DNA of 64,000 nt from JADKAC01 sp964492065. GTDB taxonomy: Bacteria; Bacteroidota; Bacteroidia; Chitinophagales; BACL12. The translations under genes were made by a program, and so were the position numbers. The notes under the pieces were generated by a model. That model made no database searches, was not told the origin of the DNA, and saw nothing but the letters and a program-made list of their open reading frames with translations. Each line of letters opens with the position of its first letter. The stretch's first letter is position 1. Location: NCBI GenBank assembly GCA_964492065.1, contig CAZBHH010000009.1:1-64000 (forward strand). The letters are read 5' to 3'. Below, piece after piece: positions 6,556-16,314 of the stretch.

Positions 6556-8292
6556 TTAATAATCTAATTCAAATCCGAGCGTGTCTTTTATTTCGTAAAT
6601 CACGGGGTTTGTCTCCGCCATTTTATTCAGTTTTTCAATTGCGGTATAAGGCCGTTTGGCCGATGCCGTTTTTTCAATCACGTTTAACTGAATATCAAAG
6701 GTATTATTATCAATGGCCTTACTCAAAAATGTCTTTAAATCGGCGAGATGCGTCTGCATGATATTTATCTCCACTTGCGATTCCAGCCCGATATGAATAT
6801 CAGCCTCCCCGTCAAAGGTGAGTACGGCATGGTCCATTAACACGGCCACCCGGTTTAAATCATGGCGGATATTGTCGGCATATTCCTTCCAGGCCATAAT
6901 GAACAATTCGGGGACAACGGCTATTTTTTCAACAGTTGCCACTTCCGGTTTCACCGAATCGGCGCCTTGTTCAGGTTGGAGAACCGACTGCCGCAGGTCT
7001 TCCCTTGTGGGAATTTTTTCCGTTTCCCTTTTAGATGCCGGCGCCTTTCCTTTGGCGCCTGCGGTTTGTCTCTTTTCCGCGGTGGCAACTTCGCTTTTCC
7101 CTGTTACTGATGCTTGTTGAACAGGCGGGGTTTCGTTAACTACCGGAGTTTTTTTTTCCGGTGCAGATTCACGCAACTGACCAGTGTGAATTGCGCCGTG
7201 GATATAACACAATTTCAAAAGGGCCAATTCGACGTGTAAACGCTTGTTTTTGCTGATGCGGTAATCGATGTCCGCCTGGTTCAAAATCTGCAACCCGCTC
7301 AACAAAAATGAGGCTGAAATTATTTCCGATTGATTTTGATATTTTTCGCTTACCGTTTCACTCAATTCGAGCAGTTTTACTGTTTTCGGGTCTTTACATA
7401 CGAGCAGGTTTCTGAAATGCTCTGCCAGGCCTGCCAGGAATGTATCCCCGTCGAATCCGCGGGTAATAATTTCGTCAAAGTACAACAATACCGACGAGGA
7501 ATCCTCTGCCACCAACGCATCGGTAATTTTGAAATAATAGGCGTAATCCAGGATGTTCAGATTATCGATTACATCGGCAGTAGTAATATTCTTTCCGGCA
7601 AATGTGGTGATGCGGTCAAAAATGGAAAGCGCATCCCGCATGGCGCCATCGGCTTTCTGGGCTATTAAATGGATTGCCTCTTCCTCGCATTGTATTCCTT
7701 CGCTCTTACAGATTTTTTTCAGTTGCCTGATCATATCCCGCACGTGAATGCGGTTAAAATCAAATATCTGGCACCGGGAGAGAATGGTCGGAATTATTTT
7801 GTGTTTCTCGGTAGTGGCCAAAATAAATTTCACATAAGCGGGCGGTTCTTCCAAAGTCTTTAAGAACGCATTAAAAGCGGCTGCCGACAGCATGTGCACC
7901 TCGTCAATTATGTAAATTTTATACTTGCCTTCCTGGGGCGCATAGCGCACCTGGTCGGTGAGGCTGCGGATATCTTCGACCGAATTGTTGGAAGCGGCGT
8001 CGATTTCATGGATATTAAACGATGCGTTCTCGCGGAATGAACGACACGAATCACATGCATCACATGCCTCGCCTTCGGGTTGCAGGTTTTCGCAATTTAT
8101 CGTTTTGGCGAGTATGCGTGCACAGGTGGTCTTGCCTATTCCCCGCGGCCCGCAGAACAGAAACGACTGCGCCAGATGGTTATTCTTTATCGCATTGCGC
8201 AAGGTGATGACGACGTGCTCCTGGCCTATCACATCATCCCAGGTGGCAGGGCGGTATTTTCTCGCAGAAACGACAAAATTTTGCATGGTCAT
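6556..8292 (-). CDS. dnaX: DNA polymerase III subunits gamma/tau, clamp-loader ATPase
   Basis: 578 aa. It is the motor of the clamp loader that places the sliding clamp on DNA. Walker A is GPRGIGKT (about 48-55). A four-Cys zinc module follows (C67, C77, C80, C83). Walker B is IIDEVHMLS and the SRC motif is in ILSRCQIF. The AAA+ core reaches about residue 365, followed by a charged, low-complexity linker (about 370-450) and a C-terminal domain. The start is ATG at 8290-8292 (MTMQNFVV); the second Met, two codons later, is equally possible. It is followed 9 bp later by the M16 protease gene. Confidence 0.95.
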   Translation of the reverse strand: MTMQNFVVSARKYRPATWDDVIGQEHVVITLRNAIKNNHLAQSFLFCGPRGIGKTTCARILAKTINCENLQPEGEACDACDSCRSFRENASFNIHEIDAASNNSVEDIRSLTDQVRYAPQEGKYKIYIIDEVHMLSAAAFNAFLKTLEEPPAYVKFILATTEKHKIIPTILSRCQIFDFNRIHVRDMIRQLKKICKSEGIQCEEEAIHLIAQKADGAMRDALSIFDRITTFAGKNITTADVIDNLNILDYAYYFKITDALVAEDSSSVLLYFDEIITRGFDGDTFLAGLAEHFRNLLVCKDPKTVKLLELSETVSEKYQNQSEIISASFLLSGLQILNQADIDYRISKNKRLHVELALLKLCYIHGAIHTGQLRESAPEKKTPVVNETPPVQQASVTGKSEVATAEKRQTAGAKGKAPASKRETEKIPTREDLRQSVLQPEQGADSVKPEVATVEKIAVVPELFIMAWKEYADNIRHDLNRVAVLMDHAVLTFDGEADIHIGLESQVEINIMQTHLADLKTFLSKAIDNNTFDIQLNVIEKTASAKRPYTAIEKLNKMAETNPVIYEIKDTLGFELDY

Positions 8293-8352
8293 AAAGATAG
8301 AAATACTATGCTAAAATATGTATTTAAAAATCCATCGGCGCCGTTGACTCCA

Positions 8353-8826
8353 TCAAATGCCCGGATTTAACAGCAGTATCCGGTAATTCAGCCAGGCGGA
8401 ATAACACGCCCAAAGCAGGTAGGGTATCAGCAGGTAAAATGCTTTTGCCGAAACGTTGCGGAACATCCACATCGCCATGATGAGTGCGATAATTAAACCA
8501 ACCACATCCCACATTGCCAATGCGGGATTATGCATTTTAAAAAAGAACAGGCTCCAGAAAAAATTAAACGTCAACTGGACAAAAAAGAAAATAAAACCGC
8601 CTGTTTTGTTTTGTGTCGTTTTCTGAACCAGGTAAAAATAGAGCGACAAACCCATTGCGATGTAAAGCAAGGTCCAAACCAACCCGAACACCCAGTCGGG
8701 GGGTATTAATTGCGGCTTGTTTAAATCGGCATACCACACTTCTGTTTCACCGACCGAAAAAAAACCGCTGATACTCCCGACAATGATGCAAAGGAAAATA
8801 CAGAGAATAAGTTGTGTCAATTTCAT
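8353..8826 (-). CDS. tspO: TspO/MBR family membrane protein
   Basis: 157 aa with five predicted membrane helices, the normal family architecture. The family signature is visible near residues 32-62: WYADLNKP, then PPDWVFGLVWTLLYIAMG. Bacterial TspO proteins bind porphyrins and are linked to tetrapyrrole handling and oxidative or light stress responses. The gene lies alone, 60 bp upstream of dnaX on the same strand. Tetrapyrrole genes are not nearby, so the context adds no functional support. Confidence 0.9.
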   Translation of the reverse strand: MKLTQLILCIFLCIIVGSISGFFSVGETEVWYADLNKPQLIPPDWVFGLVWTLLYIAMGLSLYFYLVQKTTQNKTGGFIFFFVQLTFNFFWSLFFFKMHNPALAMWDVVGLIIALIMAMWMFRNVSAKAFYLLIPYLLWACYSAWLNYRILLLNPGI

Positions 8827-9171
8827 TATCTATGATTAAGAGCGCCGCTATTCAACCGTACCTAACCCGGCTTATTTAACTGCGCCATCCGCTCCGCCCA
8901 TTTTCATACTCTCGGGTGCACCCGGATTTTCGCCGATTTGCGCCTCGCAGTATCTCAAACGCAAGATCTTGCCGGTTTTTCGTTCCCGGAAATTTCAAAC
9001 TGCCCCGTCAAAGCTTTTGTTGAATAAATATACCAAAAAGCGGGCAATCTGTAGCTGATTCCGAATTGTGATTGCCCCGGTGGTCGTTTACCAGGCAACC
9101 CCCATTCCACAGGGAGAATATATCTGTTTGCAAGCTCGTTAAAGTCACCGTTTTCTATGAATCAGCCAATG
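8827..9171. other. Intergenic region without a recognised gene
   Basis: About 345 bp between the divergent tspO and proline dehydrogenase genes. I see no RNA gene, repeat or convincing promoter for tspO. One minus-strand frame is open for about 40 codons but has no recognisable motif or start signal. Confidence 0.5.
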
Positions 9172-9179
9172 TATATTTG
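9172..9179 (+). promoter_or_regulatory. -7 promoter element for proline dehydrogenase
   Basis: TATATTTG is an exact Bacteroidetes TAnnTTTG box, 17 bp before the GTG start. It predicts a short leader of about 12 nt. No -33 TTG at the right distance was found. Confidence 0.55.
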
Positions 9180-9196
9180 CAGCAAAATTTTACACT

Positions 9197-10366
9197 GTGG
9201 ATTCTTTTTCTTTTGAGGATACTTCCATTGCCTTCTCCGGTAAAACCAACGCACAGCTCAAGCAGGAATACCGGCTTTTCAAGATAATGAACAATAAGGC
9301 CCTGGTCAATTTTGGTATTAAAGCAACCCTGTTTGCCCTTAGAACCGGTTTGCCGGTAAAAGGGCTGATTAAATCCACTATTTACAAACAGTTTTGCGGC
9401 GGCGAGACACTGGAAGAAAGCCGGCGGGTGATGGAAGCGCTCAGCAGTTACAATATTAAATCCATTCTCGATTACGGCGTGGAAGGGAAAGAGACACCGG
9501 AGGAATTCAACCGCACCAAAAATCAATTGCTCAGGACGATTGAATTTGCCGCCGGCAACCCGAATATCCCGTTTATCAGCAGCAAAATAACCGGGCTGAC
9601 ACGCTTTGCTCTGCTGGAAAAAATGCAGCGGGGTGAAACATTGTCCGCCGAAGAAGAAAGTGAAAAAAAACAACTATACGAACGCATGCACCAGGTGGCT
9701 GCCCGTGCGAAAGAGGCGGGATTAGGATTATTTATCGACGCCGAAGAAACCTGGATACAGGATCCGGTGGATGAACTGACATTTGAATTGATGCGCTCGT
9801 ATAACCGGGAAAAAGCCGTCGTATTCAGTACGCCGCAAATGTATAGGCACGACAGGCTGGAGTTTTGCAAACAATCGCTGGAAGACGCTAAAAAACACAA
9901 TTATATTTTAGGCCTGAAACCGGTGCGGGGCGCTTATATGGAAAAGGAAAGAAAACGAGCGGCAGATATGGGATATCCGTCGCCGATTCAACCCGACAAG
10001 GCGGCTACCGACCGGGATTACGATGCCGTCATAATCTTTGCACTCGACAATAAGGAGCGCATTGGATTTTGCGCAGCCACCCATAATGAAAAAAGTTCGC
10101 TGCTGCTCGCCAGCGAAATGGACAAACGGGGAATTGCCAGAAACCACCCGCATTTTTGGTTTTCGCAATTGTTCGGCATGAACGACCAGATAACTTATAA
10201 CCTGGCTAAAGCCGGTTTTAATGTCACCAAATATTTACCCTACGGACCGGTGAAAGATGTCATTCCGTATTTAATGCGCCGGGCCGAAGAAAATACCGCA
10301 GTGGCCGGGCAAATGAGCAGAGAACTGCATTTAATTCATTCCGAAATGCAGCGCAGAGGGATGTAA
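9197..10366 (+). CDS. Proline dehydrogenase
   Basis: 389 aa, the size of monofunctional PRODH. It is an FAD enzyme that oxidises proline to 1-pyrroline-5-carboxylate and passes electrons to the quinone pool at the inner membrane. Family blocks seen are FIDAEETWIQD, LGLKPVRGAYMEKER, and the C-terminal YLPYGPVKDVIPYLMRRAEEN that holds the flavin and substrate Arg residues. The start is GTG at 9197; no ATG is in frame upstream and the promoter box sits 17 bp before it. Its pathway partner P5C dehydrogenase is encoded at 16315-17943. The two are separate genes rather than a PutA fusion. Confidence 0.93.
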   Translation: MDSFSFEDTSIAFSGKTNAQLKQEYRLFKIMNNKALVNFGIKATLFALRTGLPVKGLIKSTIYKQFCGGETLEESRRVMEALSSYNIKSILDYGVEGKETPEEFNRTKNQLLRTIEFAAGNPNIPFISSKITGLTRFALLEKMQRGETLSAEEESEKKQLYERMHQVAARAKEAGLGLFIDAEETWIQDPVDELTFELMRSYNREKAVVFSTPQMYRHDRLEFCKQSLEDAKKHNYILGLKPVRGAYMEKERKRAADMGYPSPIQPDKAATDRDYDAVIIFALDNKERIGFCAATHNEKSSLLLASEMDKRGIARNHPHFWFSQLFGMNDQITYNLAKAGFNVTKYLPYGPVKDVIPYLMRRAEENTAVAGQMSRELHLIHSEMQRRGM

Positions 10367-10491
10367 TGCCGCTACCGCACTGCCATTTTCAACCGCCTGA
10401 CATTTATATATTATAAATATGTATTTGTTTTTGATTCTCAGTAAATACAACTCCAACTACAAACTAAAATCGCCATCCATTGTTGATTCAT

Positions 10492-10499
10492 TACCTTTG
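10492..10499 (+). promoter_or_regulatory. -7 promoter element for homogentisate dioxygenase
   Basis: TACCTTTG matches TAnnTTTG exactly, 14 bp upstream of the ATG at 10514. The -33 region shows no clear TTG. Confidence 0.6.
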
Positions 10500-10513
10500 A
10501 GCAAATTAAAATT

Positions 10514-11671
10514 ATGGCATATTATATAAGAGCAGGACAGATTCCGCCCACACGGCATATTCAATTCCGCAAGCCCGATGGCAGCCTGTACCAGGAGGAA
10601 TTGTTTTCAACAGAGGGTTTTTCAAATATTTATTCGTTGCTCTACCACCTGTACCCGCCGACAAGGGTAAAGCAGGTAGGCGAGCCGTATAGCGTAGCCC
10701 CGAAAATTGTAGTGAGCAAACATTTGCAGCCACGCAGTTTCAAGGGCTTTAAAATTCAGCCTGAAGACGATTATCTGAAGAGCCGCAAAACGGTATTGGC
10801 CAATGCAGATATGCATATTAACCTGGCAGCACCACGTCAATCCATGAAGGATTATTTTTATAAAAACGCAGATGCCGATGAATTGATATTCGTACATGAG
10901 GGAAGTGGCAAATTACTTACCGCCTTTGGGGAAATTCCATTCGAATATGGCGATTACCTCCTGGTTCCGCGAGGGGTAGTTTACCAGATACAATTCAATT
11001 CAGCCGACAACCGCCTGCTTATCATCGAGGCATTCAGTCCTGTAACTTTTCCAAAACATTATCAAAACAGCGTTGGACAATTAGTGGAGACAGCTCCATT
11101 TTGCGAGCGGGACATAAAAGTGCCGCAAAACTTAATTACGCACGACGAAAAGGGCGATTTCTTCTTTTTAATCAAGAAGCAGGGAATGATGTATCCCTAT
11201 CATTACGCCAATCACCCGTTTGATTTAATCGGATGGGACGGCTTCATGTATCCGTTTGGTTTCAGCATTCACAATTTTCAACCGATTACCGGCAGGGTAC
11301 ACCTGCCGCCGCCCATTCACCAGACTTTTGCGGCACGCAATATGGTAATTTGCTCTTTTGTGCCGCGGATGTACGATTATCACCCGCTGGCAATACCCGC
11401 ACCGTATCACCACAGCAATATCGACAGCGATGAGGTGTTATACTATGTAGATGGCGAATTTATGAGCAGGAAAAATGTAGAACGCGGGCAAATAACACTG
11501 CATCCGGGCGGCGTGCCGCATGGCCCCCATCCCGGCACCTACGAGGGTAGTATCGGCAAAAAAGAAACGCATGAACTGGCAGTTATGATAGACCCCTTTA
11601 ATCCGTTGCAACTCACCGAAGAAGCGCTGGGAATTGAAGACCGGGAATATTATTTGAGCTGGATTCAGTGA
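10514..11671 (+). CDS. hmgA: Homogentisate 1,2-dioxygenase
   Basis: 385 aa cupin-fold non-heme iron enzyme. It opens the ring of homogentisate to maleylacetoacetate in tyrosine degradation. The N-terminal part (RAGQIPPTRHIQFRKPDGSLYQEE) is typical of HGD, as is the C-terminal iron site region, with PPIHQTFAARNMVICSFVPR, PYHHSN-DEVLYYVDGEF and HPGGVPHGPHPG. It sits directly upstream of the 4-hydroxyphenylpyruvate dioxygenase gene, which makes homogentisate, so the pair performs consecutive steps. The next pathway genes (maleylacetoacetate isomerase and fumarylacetoacetase) are not in the window. Confidence 0.94.
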   Translation: MAYYIRAGQIPPTRHIQFRKPDGSLYQEELFSTEGFSNIYSLLYHLYPPTRVKQVGEPYSVAPKIVVSKHLQPRSFKGFKIQPEDDYLKSRKTVLANADMHINLAAPRQSMKDYFYKNADADELIFVHEGSGKLLTAFGEIPFEYGDYLLVPRGVVYQIQFNSADNRLLIIEAFSPVTFPKHYQNSVGQLVETAPFCERDIKVPQNLITHDEKGDFFFLIKKQGMMYPYHYANHPFDLIGWDGFMYPFGFSIHNFQPITGRVHLPPPIHQTFAARNMVICSFVPRMYDYHPLAIPAPYHHSNIDSDEVLYYVDGEFMSRKNVERGQITLHPGGVPHGPHPGTYEGSIGKKETHELAVMIDPFNPLQLTEEALGIEDREYYLSWIQ

Positions 11672-11848
11672 TGCGTTGTAATCAGCAGCTCTCAAATATT
11701 TCTCGAATGCGTTGCGGATATAACTCATTGTTTCAATGCCTTTTATATTGCCTTTACACAATTAACCGCAAGAGTGAATGAGATATCAACACCGCATATA
11801 GAAAATATTTTTTTAATTTTATATTTCCATGCAGCCTGTGTACGGGAT

Positions 11849-11914
11849 ATGAAAAATATCGGCAAATTATTAATTACTTGTATAATGTTTAGTTCACCCG
11901 CAAAACAGCAATAA
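11849..11914 (+). other. Signal-peptide-like micro-ORF, possibly a decayed gene start
   Basis: 21 codons reading MKNIGKLLITCIMFSSPAKQQ then TAA. It looks like the first residues of an exported protein (Lys-rich start, hydrophobic core, small residues before QQ). It is preceded by an AT-rich block (11808-11848) that partly matches the block before a similar micro-ORF at 43238. It ends 40 bp before the HPPD start, so it could also be a leader peptide or a chance ORF. Confidence 0.25.
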
Positions 11915-11954
11915 TGTTTTTTTATTATTGGTTTTTGCAAAAAAAAATAATACT

Positions 11955-13085
11955 ATGGCAGTTCAAGAATTAACTCAGAGGGAAGCGAAAATCCGGGAAG
12001 ATTTTCTACCCTTAAACGGCACTGATCATATTGAATTCTATTGCGGCAATGCAAAGCAATCCGCCTATTATTACATGAGTGCCTTCGGTTTTGATTTAGT
12101 GGCTTATGCCGGGCTTGAAACGGGATTAAGAGACAGGGCATCGTATGTTCTGCAGCAGGGCAAAATCCGGCTTGTCCTCACGAGTTCATTTGATCCCGAC
12201 TCCGACATCTCTCATCACGTACGCATCCACGGCGACGGCGTGAAATTCTTATCCCTGTGGGTGGATGATGCTACCCGGGCTTTCGAAGAAACCGTAAAGC
12301 GGGGTGCAAAACCTTACATGTTCCCGACAAAACTGGAAGATGCGGATGGCGAAGTGGTTATTTCGGCCATCGAAACCTATGGCGATACGGTGCATAAATT
12401 TGTCGAACGCAAAAATTATAAAGGCGCTTTCCTACCGGGATACAAACCCAAACAGTCACCGTTCAAGGTAAAACCAATCGGTTTGGAATATATCGATCAC
12501 TGCGTGGGAAATGTTGAGCTCGGGCGCATGAATACATGGGTGGACTTTTACGAAAATGTGTTGGGCTTTAAGCTGCTTATCACCTTCGACGATGAAGATA
12601 TTTCCACCGAGTATTCCGCATTGATGAGTAAAGTGGTGACCAACGGAAACGGTTATGTAAAATTCCCGATAAATGAACCCGCCGAGGGAAAGAAAAAATC
12701 GCAGATAGAGGAGTATCTCGAATTCTACAAAGGCGCCGGCGTACAGCACGTTGCCGTTGCCACCAATGATATTATTGCAACGGTAAGAGAAATGCGCAAC
12801 CGCGGTGTAGAGTTTTTATATGTACCCGATTCGTACTACGATGAGGCTGTGGAACGTGTCGGCGAAATAAAGCAGGATTACGAAGAGCTCAAAAAATTAA
12901 ATATTCTGATAGACCGGGACGAAGAGGGCTATTTACTGCAGCTATTTACCAAACCCGTTCAGGACAGGCCCACCGTATTCTTTGAAATCATTGAACGCTG
13001 CGGCGCCAAATCCTTTGGCAAGGGCAACTTTAAAGCCCTGTTTGAATCTATTGAAAGAGAACAGGAACTGAGAGGCACCTTATAA
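11955..13085 (+). CDS. hppD: 4-hydroxyphenylpyruvate dioxygenase
   Basis: 376 aa from the ATG at 11955 (MAVQELTQRE). An in-frame TTG at 11928 would add nine poorly conserved residues, and I reject it. It converts 4-hydroxyphenylpyruvate to homogentisate using Fe(II) and O2. It has two VOC-type beta-alpha-beta halves. The iron ligands are visible in the C-terminal half: His in YIDHCVGNV, His in VQHVAVATND and Glu in VFFEIIER. The gene follows hmgA on the same strand with a 283-bp gap, and a strong bidirectional terminator follows it. Confidence 0.94.
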   Translation: MAVQELTQREAKIREDFLPLNGTDHIEFYCGNAKQSAYYYMSAFGFDLVAYAGLETGLRDRASYVLQQGKIRLVLTSSFDPDSDISHHVRIHGDGVKFLSLWVDDATRAFEETVKRGAKPYMFPTKLEDADGEVVISAIETYGDTVHKFVERKNYKGAFLPGYKPKQSPFKVKPIGLEYIDHCVGNVELGRMNTWVDFYENVLGFKLLITFDDEDISTEYSALMSKVVTNGNGYVKFPINEPAEGKKKSQIEEYLEFYKGAGVQHVAVATNDIIATVREMRNRGVEFLYVPDSYYDEAVERVGEIKQDYEELKKLNILIDRDEEGYLLQLFTKPVQDRPTVFFEIIERCGAKSFGKGNFKALFESIEREQELRGTL

Positions 13086-13100
13086 TGCCAAACCCAACTT

Positions 13101-13136
13101 AAAAAAAAACCTTCGCAAGCGAAGGTTTTTTTTTTA
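13101..13136. terminator. Bidirectional rho-independent terminator
   Basis: A perfect stem (CCTTCGC/GCGAAGG extended by an A-run and a T-run on either side) with a 2-nt loop, flanked by A and T tracts on both sides. It lies between the convergent hppD and the T9SS cargo gene and can serve both. Confidence 0.9.
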
Positions 13137-13145
13137 AGGTTCTTG

Positions 13146-14153
13146 TTACAGGATATGTACCATTTTGGAAAGTACCCCCATTGTGCTTTTCAGTTGCAGT
13201 GTATAAATCCCTGCGGGTAATCCGGTGGTATTGATTTCTGTATTGGTGCCGGTTTGCCCGGTTTGAATATATACTCGCTCTCCCATCATATTAAACAAGG
13301 CAATCGATTCAAATGCCATATTGCTCGTATTGTGAATATAGAAATGTCCCGAAGCGGGGTTTGGATATACCTGCACTAAATTTTCGGGCAAGTGGTTGTC
13401 TTGAATAGATGAGGTCGCTGAGGTGTTCAAAACAGCCACTTTGGTGTTTGCCGGCATCCCTGCAACACTCGACTCCAGGTCTCCGTAATAAAAAACAAAA
13501 TTGGTAACACCTTCCGCAAACCAATAATAATGATCATAATCATATTCATTTACAACCGGAACAGGTAATCCAACAGATTCATCGGTATAATCCTCTTCTA
13601 ATTTCACCCGCAATACATTTGTAAAAGTACCGGTGGGTAAAATCAGCGTTCCCCAACTGTCGGCTATCATATCCGCCTCTCCGTCTCTATTGAAGCTGAA
13701 TCCCATGGATGTAAAAGTGGCGCCAAAATCATCCTCGCTCACCGTATTGTAAGTAAGCGGGAAAGTGAGAATGGTTTCCGGATCGCTGTAAGAAACCACG
13801 GCAACAGTCGTTCCCGAACCCAGATTATTGTATTCCGTTCCGGTAACCTGCATAAAGGTATAATCAATATTATCCATGGTGAGCGCCAAATTAGCCAGTC
13901 CAAATGAAGCGACATAAGGTGTGGCAGAGGGGTCCACAAGATGCAGAGTTGCCTCCGGGCCTGTAATAGTAATACCGCTAAAGTCCCATACAACATCCGC
14001 ACCCGACGGCCCCGGATCAAACGCCGATGCATCGCACAGTGTCTGATTCCACGAATATCCTATCTCGCCAAACAGGCTGTTATCAAAAGTAGGTTGTGCC
14101 AAAACCGAAAGTGTGAGTAGCATGGCCGGTAGAATAATTATACGTTTTTTCAT
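13146..14153 (-). CDS. Secreted protein with T9SS type A sorting domain
   Basis: 335 aa. The signal peptide MKKRIIILPAMLLTLSVLAQ leads into a beta-rich extracellular region of unknown function (about 21-255). The C-terminal sorting domain (about 260-335) has the classic VYPNPASGHFYI opening, a central LFNMMGERVY segment and the LPAGIYTLQLKS-MVHIL end. That domain directs export across the outer membrane by the type IX system and usually surface anchoring. The body has no motif I can name. A TAAATTTG box precedes it. It faces hppD across a shared terminator. Confidence 0.88.
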   Translation of the reverse strand: MKKRIIILPAMLLTLSVLAQPTFDNSLFGEIGYSWNQTLCDASAFDPGPSGADVVWDFSGITITGPEATLHLVDPSATPYVASFGLANLALTMDNIDYTFMQVTGTEYNNLGSGTTVAVVSYSDPETILTFPLTYNTVSEDDFGATFTSMGFSFNRDGEADMIADSWGTLILPTGTFTNVLRVKLEEDYTDESVGLPVPVVNEYDYDHYYWFAEGVTNFVFYYGDLESSVAGMPANTKVAVLNTSATSSIQDNHLPENLVQVYPNPASGHFYIHNTSNMAFESIALFNMMGERVYIQTGQTGTNTEINTTGLPAGIYTLQLKSTMGVLSKMVHIL

Positions 14154-14170
14154 AGTTTTTTTTTGTTAAA

Positions 14171-14178
14171 CAAATTTA
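14171..14178 (-). promoter_or_regulatory. -7 promoter element for the T9SS cargo gene at 13146
   Basis: The minus strand reads TAAATTTG, an exact TAnnTTTG box, 17 bp upstream of the ATG at 14153. Confidence 0.55.
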
Positions 14179-14417
14179 GTTATACTTTACTGCCCTGATC
14201 GCCACAGATATGTTAAAACGATCGGGTATGTATGTATTTCAATACAATTATTCCGGTTTTCGGGTATCAATGTATTGTTGTGAATCCCGAAATATTTTTT
14301 GTTGCCGGAAGCCCCATGTGCAATCGCCCATACGCCATGTGCGGCTCCGTGCAATTTGAATTCGGCAATCATCCGTTTCCAAAGTGCACTGCGAGAGGCG
14401 TGTATTTTCTCCCGTAT

Positions 14418-15185
14418 TTATCCTTCTAAGAATGGCACAATGGCATCCAGCAACAGTTTGGGCTGTTCCGCATGCACCCAATGCCCTGCACCCGGTATGA
14501 CAATGCGGCGTGCGCCGGGAAACAGTATTTGAATTTCCGGCCAGTCGTCCGGTGAAATATACGGTGATTTTTCACCGCTGATAAACAGCGTTTCGCCTGA
14601 AAATACGTGTTTTGATTCTACGGCAGCCAGAATATGTTCGTCGTAATTGTCGTAGAGTGCATCGAGATTAAATTTCCAGGAATAACTGCCGTCGGTATTT
14701 CTCTGCAGGCTCTTCAGCAAGAACTGCCTGACACTAAATTCCGGAATTTTATCCAGCAATACTTTTTCGGCATCCGCCCGGTAATGCACGGCGGAAAGAT
14801 CAATTGAGCGCAGCGCATCCATGATATGCTCATGCGTACCTGAGTATCTCTTTACTCCAATATCCACAACAATTAATTTCTTCACCTGCCGCGGGAAGGT
14901 AAGCGCAAATTGCATTGCCGTTTTTCCCCCCATCGAATGTCCCAATATATTTGCCGATTCAATTCCGGTTTGCATTAAAAATGCATGTAAATCCCCTGCC
15001 ATGGCCGGATAGGAATGCAATGCATCGTGAGGAGACCGGCCGTGATTGCGCTGATCTATTAAATACACGGTATAGCGTGTCTCCAACTGCCTGGCTATCG
15101 TCTGCCAGTTATCCAGCATTCCAAACAATCCGTGAAGTATAAGTAAGGGCTCTCCACTACCGTAAACTTTATAATTCAGTTGCAC
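14418..15185 (-). CDS. Alpha/beta-fold hydrolase, YbfF/ABHD11-like esterase
   Basis: 255 aa, the usual length for the group. LHGLFGMLDNWQ forms the oxyanion loop, the nucleophile elbow is GHSMGGKTA (about residues 92-100) and the catalytic His is in GAGHWVHAEQP near the C-terminus. DQRNHGRSPH is typical of YbfF-type acyl-CoA or short-chain ester hydrolases. There is no signal peptide, so it is cytosolic. The substrate cannot be told from sequence. It stands alone on the minus strand. Confidence 0.88.
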   Translation of the reverse strand: MQLNYKVYGSGEPLLILHGLFGMLDNWQTIARQLETRYTVYLIDQRNHGRSPHDALHSYPAMAGDLHAFLMQTGIESANILGHSMGGKTAMQFALTFPRQVKKLIVVDIGVKRYSGTHEHIMDALRSIDLSAVHYRADAEKVLLDKIPEFSVRQFLLKSLQRNTDGSYSWKFNLDALYDNYDEHILAAVESKHVFSGETLFISGEKSPYISPDDWPEIQILFPGARRIVIPGAGHWVHAEQPKLLLDAIVPFLEG

Positions 15186-15323
15186 AAGGCAAAGTTAAAC
15201 ACGAAATACCATTGGATTTCATTTTTTCGCCTGACGGATTCATTGCACCGCATTTTTTAAATCAATGCAGCGCAAAAAGCACAACTTACAAATAAAATAT
15301 ATCAATTGATATTTCCATCACAT

Positions 15324-16139
15324 TTATTCCTGGTAGGGGAATAAATACATGAAGGCATCGTAAATGGTGTTGTGTAAAATAGTAGCGTGATTTTCCGAAT
15401 GCATCTCGTTAAACTGCACATTAAAATCAGATTTTTCCAATAATTTTTTGAGGACGTATGCCTCCCGCCGCATAATCCTGTCCTCGTCTTTCCCCACGGC
15501 AATATAGACGAATAATTCCCGCTTGTCCTGCTTTTCCAATAATATTTCCGCCCCCTGCAGCAGACTTTCATTATCCCACCATAAACTCGGGCTGACAATC
15601 AGGTAATGGCTGAATAAACCCGGTTGTTTTAGCAGTATCTCCGTTGCGAGTAATCCGCCCAGTGACTGGCCGATGATATATTTGGTTTGGTTTGTCTTAT
15701 ACGTGCTTTCGATAAAAGGCTGCAACTCATCGGCGATAAACGCAATAAATGCATCTGAATGGCCGGTTGTCGGAAAATCTCGCTGTAAATCTTCCAGGTC
15801 GGTGTGAAATGTAAAATCTCTTTTTCTGTCCACATTGGCAATGCCCACCACGATGATTTCCGGCATCCGGAATTGCATGTTAAAAAATTGCACCAGCCCG
15901 ACAATATGCAGGAAGTCTTCGTGCATACTGCCGTCCAGCACATAGAGAACCGGGAAGTCTTTGCCTTCGGCGTATCCCGGCGGGAGATAGATATTCAAGG
16001 TTCTTTCTTCGTGCAGGATCGAAGACGTAATAGTTTGTATTTCACCGATAATTAAGGGCTTCGAAGGATGTGCTTCCGTCTGTGCTTGTATGGTAATCAC
16101 GCAGAACACAAACGCAATGAGCCAAAAGAGTTTTCGCAT
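15324..16139 (-). CDS. Secreted esterase, IroE/Fes-like alpha/beta hydrolase
   Basis: 271 aa. The signal peptide (about 1-19, ending TIQAQ) is followed by a PF00756-type putative esterase domain: LNIYLPPGYAEGKDFPVLYVLDG, the nucleophile Ser in IIGQSLGGLLA (near 152-162) and a late His in SENHATILH. This family includes siderophore esterases and S-formylglutathione hydrolase relatives. Export to the periplasm fits a siderophore or carbohydrate-ester role, but no iron-uptake gene is nearby. There is no T9SS sorting domain, so it probably remains periplasmic. Confidence 0.85.
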   Translation of the reverse strand: MRKLFWLIAFVFCVITIQAQTEAHPSKPLIIGEIQTITSSILHEERTLNIYLPPGYAEGKDFPVLYVLDGSMHEDFLHIVGLVQFFNMQFRMPEIIVVGIANVDRKRDFTFHTDLEDLQRDFPTTGHSDAFIAFIADELQPFIESTYKTNQTKYIIGQSLGGLLATEILLKQPGLFSHYLIVSPSLWWDNESLLQGAEILLEKQDKRELFVYIAVGKDEDRIMRREAYVLKKLLEKSDFNVQFNEMHSENHATILHNTIYDAFMYLFPYQE

Positions 16140-16314
16140 ATTAATTTCAGGTTATTTACCTCAAATATGTAAAATTAATCTGTAACCATTCGGCAATTGA
16201 CCGGATTACCAGGTATAACCGCTGCTGCAGGAGAAGTTACCAACCTCTATGCCGGCATTCCATAGGATGCGAATTGCTATCTTTACGGCTCAAAATAAAA
16301 GGTTAAATAAAATT

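Noticed and set aside
14187..14481. Short overlapping minus-strand frames between the T9SS cargo gene and the alpha/beta hydrolase
   Set aside because: No ribosome entry or promoter signal, no motif, and composition not clearly coding; left as intergenic.
15250..15285. Imperfect inverted repeat near ttgcaccgcatt/aatgcagcgcaa between the two hydrolase genes
   Set aside because: About 10 of 12 pairs and no T-run; no supporting context to call it functional.
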